A stretch of DNA of 9,207 nt from NCBI GenBank assembly GCA_937893145.1, contig CALBJW010000038.1:1-9207 (forward strand), written 5' to 3'. This DNA is from an uncultured Prevotellaceae bacterium. GTDB taxonomy: Bacteria > Bacteroidota > Bacteroidia > Bacteroidales > Bacteroidaceae. Positions 1 to 6,068 of the stretch are shown one piece after another. The stretch's first letter is position 1; every line of letters begins with the position of its first letter. The position numbers and the translations under genes are program-made. The notes below the pieces were generated by a model. The model had not been told where the DNA came from, made no database searches, and worked only from the letters and a program-made list of their open reading frames with translations.

Positions 1-207
1 CACAGTGTCAGAAACGATAAACAAACCTGTAATGAGGATGAATATCGCCAGTTTTATGCTGTGATTAGTGCCGAAGTCTATCCTCACATCCAATAGTTCC
101 AGGAATATAAGCGCACCCACAAGGCATATTGCAAACAGCTGAATACGTCTGCATACATTGCAAACATTTTGAAGAATCATCCGCCTACGTTCATTTTCAT
201 TTTTCAT
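1..207 (-). CDS. Small membrane protein, partial (C-terminus beyond left edge)
   Basis: The frame is open from the ATG at 207 to the window edge, giving 69 residues. It begins MKNENERRRM, a charged cytoplasmic start, followed by two hydrophobic segments at about residues 23-39 and 51-66, so it is an integral inner-membrane protein with at least two helices. I do not recognise the family. DUF2975-type small membrane proteins, which often sit beside regulators in Bacteroidota, are one guess I cannot verify. The start is supported by a TAnnTTTG promoter box about 40 nt upstream, giving a leader of roughly 36 nt. It lies just downstream of the LytTR regulator gene on the same strand, but has its own promoter with the same tandem ATCCC-type operator as the regulator and the barrel gene. 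It is therefore probably a member of that regulon rather than a simple read-through gene. Confidence 0.7.
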   Translation of the reverse strand, partial: MKNENERRRMILQNVCNVCRRIQLFAICLVGALIFLELLDVRIDFGTNHSIKLAIFILITGLFIVSDTV

Positions 208-246
208 ACTTTTGTAATTTTGGGTTTAACTAATTGAAAACTGCTG

Positions 247-317
247 CAAAGGTACATATATTCAGTTGGTTCTGCAATAGTCAGGGACAGACGGAATTGG
301 TTTAGGGATAAATGTCT
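247..317 (-). promoter_or_regulatory. Promoter and tandem operator of the left-edge membrane gene
   Basis: On the minus strand the -7 box TACCTTTG lies at 254-247, and an ATTG -33-like element lies at 278-275 with a 20-nt spacer. Upstream are two repeats ending in CCC: GTCCC at 288-284 and ATCCC at 309-305. They are 21 bp apart, and the proximal one ends 29 nt before the -7 box. This is the same geometry as the promoters at 1235-1305 and 1340-1410. The operator lies inside the 3' end of the LytTR coding sequence, which stops at 262. Role as a LytTR target is inferred. Confidence 0.65.
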
Positions 318-1230
318 TCTTTGAAATAACGGTTGACAGCGCAGCTTTGATATCCGCTTTTTTAGTACGTGATACTGGAATTCTTTTGTCAACATAAAAA
401 AGATTTAGGAAGTATGAATTGTTCTCGCATTGCAGTTTCTCAACGAAGTTCAGATTAACGATGAACCCTCGGTGACATTGTATGATGTAGACGTGCGTGG
501 ACAGGAATTCATTGAGTTGTTTCAATGTGGAACGAAGCGTTATTTTCTTTATCTCATTATCACACATGTAACAAATCTCTGCATAGTTTGCTACTGACTC
601 CACATAGATTAACGACTCAGGAGCGAATGTCAGTTCTTGGTTGCTATTCTGTCCAACTTTCATACAAACAGCAGCGTCCTCTTCGTCACTTTGAACTGCA
701 GATGTGAAAGCCCGATCTTCTTGATAGGAGTTAAGCATTTCGTTGATGGCACATATCTCATCAAACTCATGCTTTATCTTGCGGTGTCGATAAACAAAGA
801 CATCAATCACAAAGAAAATGATACAATATCTGAACACAATCGAATAGTAGAAAGCGAATGATGGCCAGAATTCAGGATAACCAGGCACAGTCAAATTCAC
901 TTCCAAAGGTAGGAATAGGCGATTGACAACATACAATAAGAATGCAGTCAATGGTATGCATAGCAAATAGACTCCCACAAGTGTTTTTGTTTGACCCCAT
1001 ATCGTTTCCTTGGTGTCAAAATGATAGCCAAAAACATAATAACTTACAAGGAGCGACAGGAAACATCCAAAGAAACAGGCTGACACCTCACACAATACGA
1101 TATGAAGGAAATACCCCATAAGCGTATTGTAGGCATTGCCAAAAGGTTGGAATATAAAGAATGATATTGTCAGGAACACACATGGCTGGAGTGATTCCCA
1201 TGCAATTTTGTATAATACATTTCTTTTCAT
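262..1230 (-). CDS. Membrane-anchored LytTR-family transcriptional regulator
   Basis: 322 aa. The N-terminal half is a membrane module with about four hydrophobic segments (roughly residues 15-29, 42-66, 84-104 and 130-147). A charged linker follows (about 148-197), then a C-terminal LytTR DNA-binding domain at about 198-300. Recognisable LytTR landmarks are ESLIYVESVANYAEI, ITLRSTLKQLNEFL, the CHRGFIVNL block, and the closing IPVSRTKK segment. There is no receiver or histidine kinase domain, so it is a one-component regulator held in the inner membrane, like other Bacteroidota LytTR membrane proteins; the signal is unknown. It is divergent from an outer membrane barrel gene, and all three adjacent genes share an operator layout, so it probably controls itself and both neighbours. 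The promoter box ends only 5 nt from the ATG, suggesting a leaderless or nearly leaderless mRNA. The next in-frame Met (about residue 38) would remove the first helix, so the ATG at 1230 is preferred. Confidence 0.92.
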   Translation of the reverse strand: MKRNVLYKIAWESLQPCVFLTISFFIFQPFGNAYNTLMGYFLHIVLCEVSACFFGCFLSLLVSYYVFGYHFDTKETIWGQTKTLVGVYLLCIPLTAFLLYVVNRLFLPLEVNLTVPGYPEFWPSFAFYYSIVFRYCIIFFVIDVFVYRHRKIKHEFDEICAINEMLNSYQEDRAFTSAVQSDEEDAAVCMKVGQNSNQELTFAPESLIYVESVANYAEICYMCDNEIKKITLRSTLKQLNEFLSTHVYIIQCHRGFIVNLNFVEKLQCENNSYFLNLFYVDKRIPVSRTKKADIKAALSTVISKKTFIPKPIPSVPDYCRTN

Positions 1231-1234
1231 GGTG

Positions 1235-1305
1235 CAAAGTTACTGATTTTTATTGATGTAGCCTGTCCGTTGGGATAAATTGTAGGCTTTTAGGGATGAA
1301 TTGTA
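1235..1305 (-). promoter_or_regulatory. Promoter and tandem operator of the LytTR regulator gene
   Basis: The -7 box TAACTTTG reads on the minus strand from 1242 to 1235. No TTTG or ATTG lies at the expected -33 position, so the promoter probably needs an activator. Two near-identical 13-mers precede it, at 1305-1293 (TACAATTCATCCC) and 1284-1272 (TACAATTTATCCC), 21 bp apart (two helical turns). The proximal one ends 29 nt before the -7 box. Such tandem repeats two turns apart are typical of LytTR binding sites, which suggests autoregulation. Confidence 0.7.
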
Positions 1306-1339
1306 CAATCTCAAGTTATTGGCAAACTCTACATACCTT

Positions 1340-1410
1340 CGCTGAATATCCCACATCCTACACTGTATATCCCACGGTATTGCGAGGTTCATAACAACTT
1401 AATACCTTTG
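1340..1410 (+). promoter_or_regulatory. Promoter and tandem operator of the outer membrane barrel gene
   Basis: The -7 box TACCTTTG is at 1403-1410, with ATTG at 1379-1382 as a -33-like element and a 20-nt spacer. Upstream are the 13-mers CGCTGAATATCCC (1340-1352) and CACTGTATATCCC (1361-1373), 21 bp apart, the proximal one ending 29 nt before the -7 box. Spacing is identical to the regulator's own promoter. Transcription should begin near 1414, which places the gene's start codon at 1447 rather than at the TTG at 1408, which overlaps the -7 box. Confidence 0.72.
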
Positions 1411-1446
1411 CGCTCGAAAATGTTTCAAATATCTAATTCGAGAACA

Positions 1447-3585
1447 ATGAAAAGAACTATTTTGTTGCTGTTCCATGTACTCAGTTATGTGGCAGCATTT
1501 GGACAAAACTTAGCCGACTCGACAGTCGTGCTCAATGAAGTGACTGTAAAATCCGTTGCACCAAAGACCAAACTTCGTGGCGATGCAATAGTAACGAAGA
1601 TTCAAGGAACGGTGCTGGAAAAATCGGGCTCTGCCTATGAGATGTTGGGCAAAGTGCCAGGCATGATGATGCAAGGCGAAGAACTGGAGGTTATAGGTAA
1701 GGGCGCTCCAGTGTTCTATGTCAATGGCAGAAAACTCTTTGACATAGAGGAATTGAAACGCATGCGTAGCGAGGATATTCTTGAGGTGGAGGTGATAAAC
1801 AATCCCGGTGCTCAGTATGATGCAACGGTACGCTCTGTGGTTCGCATCAGGACTCGTCGCCCTCAGGGAGAGGGTTTTGGATTTGATGTGACTGCCGGTC
1901 ATAGTCAGGACCTGCGTATGGCAGAGTTTGCAGACCCATCAGCCACTCTAAATTTCAATTATCGCTACAAAGGACTTGATTTCTTTGGTATGGTGAACAA
2001 CTGGAATCAGCACACCCTTCAGCGTGCTACAGCCGACCAGAATATCTTTACTATGGCAAGTGGTATCCTCAATGAGAATTGGCAAACAGGATGGGCAGAC
2101 ACAAAGACTGCGATGCACGGCATGAACTATGCGTTAGGCACTAACTGGATGCTGAATGAGAAGCACAGTATGGGCATGCAATTCCAGATAGACCACATGC
2201 TCAGCAACGAGAGTCCGCTATCTCTGCATGAGGATGTTTACAATAATGATGTGTTCTACAAGACCATCATATCGGAGACTTTCACTAACTACACAGCTCC
2301 ACTGGGCTACAACCTAAACACCTACTACAATGGTCAATGGGGTAAGATGGGCATCGACTGGAACTTTGACTGGAATACTAAAGAAGCCACAGAGGATATG
2401 GATAGTGAGAGCGATAAGGTTCGTTCCTCAAGCACCGCTTCGAGCAATCTCCTTGCCACCAAACTTGTCGTGTCCTATCCAATATGGAAAGGTGCTCTAA
2501 ATGCTGGGACGGAGATGATATGGGTGAAACGCAATATCGACTATACCATCAATCAGGACTACATCGAAGATTCCCATTCTAATACTCACGAAGACACCTA
2601 CTCGGCTTTTGTGGAGTATATGGCTAACTTCGGCAAATATGGTGTGGCAAAGGTGGGTGCTCGCTACGAATGTGTAAGTTTTAACTATACCAATCTCCTC
2701 AATGCAGATGCTAATGTTCACGACACTCGTTATGGGCTATATCCGTCCCTCACTTATTCCTTGCAACTCGGCATGGTAGGTCTTTCGCTAAGTTACAACA
2801 CTAAAACCGTTCGCCCCAATTTCTATCATCTGACGGATGCCACCACCTACGCCAGCCATTCCATCCTGATGCAAGGCAATTCCCAACTTCGCAATCAGAT
2901 ACAGCACGAATTGGGATTCAATGCTCGCTGGAGATGGATACTTGGTGCGATGAACTACAGCCAGAGTGACCACATGATTTCTCAGTGGCAATATCCTTAT
3001 GCCAGTGAGCAGGTGCCTGCTGAAGAGGGAGTGTTGGTTTATCGACGCATCAACCTACCAAAGCCTGTGCGAACCTTCATCGGCTACATCAATGCCTCGC
3101 CTACATTCGGTCCTTATACCATGAACTGGACGGTTGGCTATCAGCAGCAGTTCCTTACATTGGAGTTGGATGACCCTCGTGAGGCAACAGGCAAGCGAAC
3201 AAAGTCGTATAACGCCCCCGTGTTTATCGTAAATGCGAACAACACCCTTCGTCTCCCACACAACTGGCAATTAGAATGCAATCTCAATCTCAATTCGCCA
3301 GGCAATGTAAGAAACTATCGTCTTATGCGGTGGAATGCAGGACTCTCTGCTTCTGTCCAGAAGACATTCTTGCGTAATAATGCCCTCACCCTGCGTCTTA
3401 CAGCAAACGATATTCTCTATCGCACAGGTCAGGACATCCTTATGGATAGTGGCGACAGCCAGATGTATCAATGCAATCGCCATTCCTCACAGCGACTGAA
3501 CTTCACCCTTCGATACGCCTTTAACCAGACAAAGAGCAAATACAAAGGTACAGGTGCAGGAAAAGATGCAAAAGATAGGATGTAA
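1447..3585 (+). CDS. Outer membrane beta-barrel protein (TonB-dependent-receptor-like, PF14905 type)
   Basis: 712 aa from the ATG at 1447. I chose this start because it begins a clean signal peptide (MKRTILLLFHVLSYVAAFGQ), and the upstream TTG (1408) and ATG (1420) lie in or almost on the promoter. After the signal peptide comes a plug-like domain (about residues 25-135) with LNEVTVKS, YEMLGKVPGM, PVFYVNGR, ILEVEVINNPGAQYDA and RIRTRR, as in TonB-dependent-receptor plugs. The rest is a long barrel rich in alternating aromatic strands, ending in LNFTLRYAFNQTKSKYKGTG, the usual end of this Bacteroidota family. There is no carboxypeptidase-like N-terminal repeat and no SusD partner nearby, so it is not a standard SusC. 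It probably sits in the outer membrane as a transporter or receptor; the substrate is unknown. It is divergent from the LytTR gene and shares its operator layout. I see no clear terminator right after the stop. Confidence 0.9.
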   Translation: MKRTILLLFHVLSYVAAFGQNLADSTVVLNEVTVKSVAPKTKLRGDAIVTKIQGTVLEKSGSAYEMLGKVPGMMMQGEELEVIGKGAPVFYVNGRKLFDIEELKRMRSEDILEVEVINNPGAQYDATVRSVVRIRTRRPQGEGFGFDVTAGHSQDLRMAEFADPSATLNFNYRYKGLDFFGMVNNWNQHTLQRATADQNIFTMASGILNENWQTGWADTKTAMHGMNYALGTNWMLNEKHSMGMQFQIDHMLSNESPLSLHEDVYNNDVFYKTIISETFTNYTAPLGYNLNTYYNGQWGKMGIDWNFDWNTKEATEDMDSESDKVRSSSTASSNLLATKLVVSYPIWKGALNAGTEMIWVKRNIDYTINQDYIEDSHSNTHEDTYSAFVEYMANFGKYGVAKVGARYECVSFNYTNLLNADANVHDTRYGLYPSLTYSLQLGMVGLSLSYNTKTVRPNFYHLTDATTYASHSILMQGNSQLRNQIQHELGFNARWRWILGAMNYSQSDHMISQWQYPYASEQVPAEEGVLVYRRINLPKPVRTFIGYINASPTFGPYTMNWTVGYQQQFLTLELDDPREATGKRTKSYNAPVFIVNANNTLRLPHNWQLECNLNLNSPGNVRNYRLMRWNAGLSASVQKTFLRNNALTLRLTANDILYRTGQDILMDSGDSQMYQCNRHSSQRLNFTLRYAFNQTKSKYKGTGAGKDAKDRM

Positions 3586-3637
3586 GTAGGTAGTAAAGTG
3601 CCTCTATTACGCACAATTCATGAAAAATACAGACATC

Positions 3638-3674
3638 TTGTGAACTTCACAAATTGTCCAAAAGCATTTCACAA
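3638..3674 (+). promoter_or_regulatory. Candidate operator: TTCACAA palindrome plus direct repeat
   Basis: TTGTGAA-C-TTCACAA at 3638-3652 is a perfect 7-bp-arm palindrome. TTCACAA recurs at 3668-3674, exactly 22 bp after the palindrome's right arm, and it ends 7 nt before the -33 box of the next promoter. The position and two-turn spacing suit an activator-binding site, but the binding protein is unknown. Confidence 0.45.
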
Positions 3675-3681
3675 ACTATCC

Positions 3682-3711
3682 TTTGTAGCCTTCAAAAACT
3701 CCCTACCTTTG
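3682..3711 (+). promoter_or_regulatory. Consensus Bacteroidota promoter for the small-ORF transcript
   Basis: TTTG (3682-3685), an 18-nt spacer and TACCTTTG (3704-3711) match the -33/-7 consensus. Transcription is predicted to start near 3715, giving a 43-nt A-rich leader before the ATG at 3758. Confidence 0.7.
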
Positions 3712-3757
3712 CAGTGTCAAAAAAAAATTATTAACAACAAAAAAACAATTTACAATT

Positions 3758-3886
3758 ATGAAAAAGTTTATCGCAACAATCAAGAAGGCAATCGAGGTAG
3801 TAGAAGAAAGCAACAAGCAGATGGCTCACTACCAGGCACTCAACCCAGTTTCTTACTATTTTGTAAACCGCACAATGTGGTACTAA
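3758..3886 (+). CDS. Small protein, 42 aa, unknown function
   Basis: This ORF starts MKKFIATIKKAIEVVEES and ends VNRTMWY. The first part (residues 1-24) would form a basic then acidic amphipathic helix; the tail is aromatic-rich (YYF, MWY). I do not recognise a family. Support for translation: a consensus promoter 47 nt upstream, an A/T-rich leader ending in acaatt-ATG as is usual in Bacteroidota, a sensible amino-acid composition, and a strong terminator downstream that closes a short transcript. A 102-aa frame (3598-3906) overlaps it but begins upstream of the promoter and has a poor composition. No signal peptide is evident; the amphipathic N-terminus could associate with membranes, as small toxins or signalling peptides do, but that is conjecture. 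Confidence 0.55.
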   Translation: MKKFIATIKKAIEVVEESNKQMAHYQALNPVSYYFVNRTMWY

Positions 3887-3934
3887 AAACGAGAAAAGAA
3901 ATTTAGTAAACCAACTTAAAAAACAACATTCACC

Positions 3935-4012
3935 ATGATACAGTTAGTAATCTTCACATCATTCATCATCGCAGTCTCTTGCACTGTAAAGCGTGAATCA
4001 GCAAAGGCATAA
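3935..4012 (+). CDS. Very small hydrophobic peptide, 25 aa, unknown function
   Basis: The ORF begins MIQLVIFTSFIIAVSC and ends TVKRESAKA: one hydrophobic segment followed by a short basic tail, as in a single-pass membrane peptide. The Cys at position 16 follows A-V-S, only a weak lipobox. It starts 48 nt after the 42-aa ORF and lies before the same terminator, so the two could be co-transcribed. An A-rich leader ending aacattcacc precedes the ATG. At this size chance is a real alternative; the ordered hydrophobic/basic composition is the main support. Confidence 0.35.
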   Translation: MIQLVIFTSFIIAVSCTVKRESAKA

Positions 4013-4071
4013 CAAACATTGCAATTTGCAATCCCACTTATTAATAACTTCCCCCCATCATGTCACTCCCT

Positions 4072-4091
4072 ATTATGAAACTTTTCATAAT
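4072..4091. repeat. Short inverted repeat upstream of the terminator
   Basis: ATTATGAAA (4072-4080) and TTTCATAAT (4083-4091) are complementary with a 2-nt centre. No T-run follows. It could be an RNA hairpin in the 3' region of the small-ORF transcript. A smaller repeat, ATTGCA-att-TGCAAT, lies at 4018-4032. Function unknown. Confidence 0.4.
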
Positions 4092-4109
4092 TTGACATAT
4101 AATTAACCC

Positions 4110-4151
4110 GACACCACGAATTAGATATTCTGATTCGTGGTGTCTTTTTTT
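4110..4151 (+). terminator. Strong intrinsic terminator of the small-ORF transcript
   Basis: A perfect 12-bp stem, GACACCACGAAT (4110-4121) with ATTCGTGGTGTC (4133-4144), and an 11-nt loop are followed at once by seven T residues (4145-4151). The T-run is on the plus strand only, so it ends plus-strand transcription before the convergent 451-aa gene. Confidence 0.88.
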
Positions 4152-4165
4152 GTTTCTAAGCGTTT

Positions 4166-5521
4166 CTACCCAAATGCCTCATCCATATCATAGCAGAGGT
4201 GGTGGAAGGTGTTGAAGAGGGAGTTGGACCACTTCTTGGTGGACTTGCTGTGGAGGGTGCGGTAGTGGTGGAAGTCGTTGAAGTTCCAGAGGGTGTAGTC
4301 GGTATTGCTGAAGTAGTCGCGGTAGTCGGTGAGGTTGTCGCCCTTGAAGGAAGGGAGATGAGAGGTGCCGAACCAGGCGGGATGCATCATCTGGGTGGCG
4401 AAAGCTTCGAAATGGAGGTCGGCAAGAAGGTTGTGGTGCTTCAGGACGCACCAGAGGCAAAACCAGTGGTTCTTGCGCTCTACGAGCTGTGCCATACGAC
4501 CTATCCTTTCGCGTAGGTTGTTCATGTTGATGGGTTTGCCATGTAGTTCGGTGCGGAAGATGGTGTTCTCTATGTTTGATACTCGTTTTGGGTTGTCGAG
4601 TTCGTATATCATGATGGAGAGCATCTGCCACTTAGCCACTACCGTTGCCAGGGCTCGGATGTCGCTGGCAGAGGGTTTAAGTCGTACAATCTCTTCTACC
4701 ATCGCGTTGAGGTCGTTGCGGTGGTTCATGTATGGGAGTTGCACAGATTCTGGGAGTTCGTTCACCAGCGCTTTGCCTGCCTCTTGCAGTATCTCCTTAG
4801 AGAGTGGGGCTCCGTTGTTGTTGAAGATGAGGCGTGTGCGGAAGGTGTCGAGGGCTGTCTTGCCTTCGTCGGAGTCCGCATAGTTGTGTATTGCCACCAC
4901 GAAGAGTCGCTTCAGTTCGTCGAGTGGTAGTTCATCCTTATCACCCTTCACAAGGTGGTCAAAGTGGTAGTATAGGTAACAGAGGTAAGCGTATAGTTCG
5001 CAGAGGTGCCAAAGGCGCATCACGGGTTTCTCGCCATGTGCAGATGTTTTCTGCAATTTAGTTATCTCGTTCTGGATGCTCTCTACCGTCTTGGTGAGTT
5101 CATCAAAATGTGAAGAAGAGTCCGAATCAGCGAGGAGAGGTCCGAGGTGGGGCAGCATCTCTGCAAAGTGTCCTTCAAATCGTGGTTGCTTCACTCCATC
5201 GAGAGAACCGCCGTCGTGCATATCTTCAACGATATGGCAGATGAGTGGTGTGAAGATGTTGAACAAGGTATGGTTTAGATTGTTTCGGTGTATCACATTC
5301 GTCTCTTGACGTTCGAGAGTGATGTCCTGCTGTTGTGCGGTGGTATCGAGGTCTGCCAGGAAGCATAGTCGCGATGCCTTCATGCACATCGACTTGATGT
5401 CCATAGAGAGTTCTGTGGCGCTATATTCGCTCCATCCTACTGCGAAAGCCTCCACCATGTTGCATAGCACCACTATCTGGCTGTCAAAAGTTTCGTAATC
5501 TATCTTATATGTCTCGTTCAT
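4166..5521 (-). CDS. Hypothetical protein, 451 aa, unknown function
   Basis: A long open frame with consistent codon use; its own promoter box (TATCTTTG) lies about 33 nt upstream of the ATG, giving a leader near 29 nt. The protein looks soluble and mainly helical: no signal peptide and no membrane segment. The N-terminal half is Leu/His/Asp-rich with several short helices, and the C-terminal 100 residues are unusually rich in His, Trp, Tyr and Phe (for example WFCLWCVLKHHN, FNDFHHYRTLHS, NTFHHLCYDMDEAF). I recognise no domain or catalytic motif. It is transcribed toward the terminator at 4110 and away from the inverted-repeat region, so it seems to be an independent single-gene unit. The many frames on the opposite strand here are shadows caused by its strongly biased base composition. 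Confidence 0.85.
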   Translation of the reverse strand: MNETYKIDYETFDSQIVVLCNMVEAFAVGWSEYSATELSMDIKSMCMKASRLCFLADLDTTAQQQDITLERQETNVIHRNNLNHTLFNIFTPLICHIVEDMHDGGSLDGVKQPRFEGHFAEMLPHLGPLLADSDSSSHFDELTKTVESIQNEITKLQKTSAHGEKPVMRLWHLCELYAYLCYLYYHFDHLVKGDKDELPLDELKRLFVVAIHNYADSDEGKTALDTFRTRLIFNNNGAPLSKEILQEAGKALVNELPESVQLPYMNHRNDLNAMVEEIVRLKPSASDIRALATVVAKWQMLSIMIYELDNPKRVSNIENTIFRTELHGKPINMNNLRERIGRMAQLVERKNHWFCLWCVLKHHNLLADLHFEAFATQMMHPAWFGTSHLPSFKGDNLTDYRDYFSNTDYTLWNFNDFHHYRTLHSKSTKKWSNSLFNTFHHLCYDMDEAFG

Positions 5522-5553
5522 AGGCTTTGCTTTTCCATTAAAAGTGTGAAGTG

Positions 5554-5561
5554 CAAAGATA
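5554..5561 (-). promoter_or_regulatory. -7 promoter box of the 451-aa gene
   Basis: TATCTTTG on the minus strand (5561 to 5554) fits TAnnTTTG. I see no good TTTG at the -33 distance. The predicted transcript start is near 5550, 29 nt before the ATG at 5521. Confidence 0.5.
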
Positions 5562-5627
5562 CGGTTTTCTTGAATAAGTTGGTAAGAAATTCAAGAAAAA
5601 ATGTTGATGTGACTGTATGTTTGGGAT

Positions 5628-5665
5628 GTCCGTGCAGACGGATAAGGGAGTCCGTCCGCACGGAC
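5628..5665. repeat. GC-rich 15-bp hairpin
   Basis: GTCCGTGCAGACGGA (5628-5642) pairs with TCCGTCCGCACGGAC (5651-5665) with one A/C mismatch and an 8-nt loop. It is much more GC-rich than its surroundings and has no T-run, so it is not a typical terminator. It may be a dispersed palindromic repeat; only one copy is in the window. Confidence 0.6.
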
Positions 5666-5726
5666 AGAGGGAAATTGCCTATATATTGTAGTAGAGAGAT
5701 AAATGCAGAAAAATATGATTTTACGC

Positions 5727-5836
5727 AAAAACATCCAACATCCACCCAAAACAGAGTTAAGATATTGATTCGTAATGTGATAGGTATGGGTGGATGTTTG
5801 CTTAACATCCACCCAACATCCACCCGCATCCACCCA
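5727..5836 (+). repeat. Left copy of the 110-bp inverted repeat with ACATCCACCC decamers
   Basis: This matches the reverse complement of 7246-7355 at 103 of 110 positions without gaps. It contains the decamer ACATCCACCC or its complement at 5738-5747, 5788-5797, 5805-5814 and 5816-5825, a one-mismatch copy at 5826-5835, and a partial copy at 5731. Two facing decamers form an 11-bp hairpin (5788-5798 with 5804-5814) with a 5-nt loop. The stem is identical in the right copy, while two of the seven differences fall in the loop. Weaker similarity continues a few tens of bases outward. Confidence 0.93.
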
Positions 5837-5884
5837 ATCAGATGTTGGATGATTTATTGCCTTTTACATAAAGAAAGCAGGTAG

Positions 5885-5956
5885 TTCCCAATTCTTTTCC
5901 CAATAATTAAATTCTTTTGTGTCTATTTGATTGGGAAATAGTGTGGGAATTGGGAA
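5885..5956. repeat. TTCCCAAT box cluster around an AT-rich core
   Basis: TTCCCAAT occurs at 5885-5892 and 5897-5904, and its complement ATTGGGAA at 5930-5937 and 5949-5956. The two pairs face each other across an AT-rich 25-nt core (5905-5929). The cluster ends 28 nt before the helicase promoter box. The arrangement fits iterons of a replication origin or an operator for autoregulation; the function is inferred. Confidence 0.6.
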
Positions 5957-5983
5957 AACGGGGGTGGATAGACCTTTTTAATG

Positions 5984-5991
5984 TAATTTTG
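5984..5991 (+). promoter_or_regulatory. -7 promoter box of the VapE helicase gene
   Basis: TAATTTTG matches TAnnTTTG; no -33 element stands out. The predicted start near 5995 leaves a leader of about 74 nt, A/T-rich just before the ATG at 6069. Confidence 0.5.
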
Positions 5992-6068
5992 CAATGCGAT
6001 TTGAAACGAAGGGCATTCGTAACTGACTCGCAAAAAGAAAGTTTTACACATATTTAATATTATAAAAA

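Noticed and set aside
1408..1446. TTG (1408) or ATG (1420) start for the barrel protein
   Set aside because: TTG overlaps the -7 box and ATG 1420 would lie about 6 nt from the transcript start; the ATG at 1447 begins a clean signal peptide.
3598..3906. 102-aa frame on the plus strand
   Set aside because: It begins upstream of the consensus promoter at 3682-3711 and overlaps the better 42-aa ORF in another frame; its composition is poor.
4199..5309. Several long plus-strand frames rich in Val, Gly and Glu or in Ser and Arg, and a Pro/His-rich minus frame at 4188-4631
   Set aside because: Shadows of the 451-aa minus-strand gene created by its biased base composition; no promoters or plausible protein character.
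5518..5884. Three frames of 80-112 aa crossing the left inverted repeat
   Set aside because: They read the decamer repeats. Differences between the two repeat copies include codon-changing ones in the shared frame, so there is no sign of protein selection.
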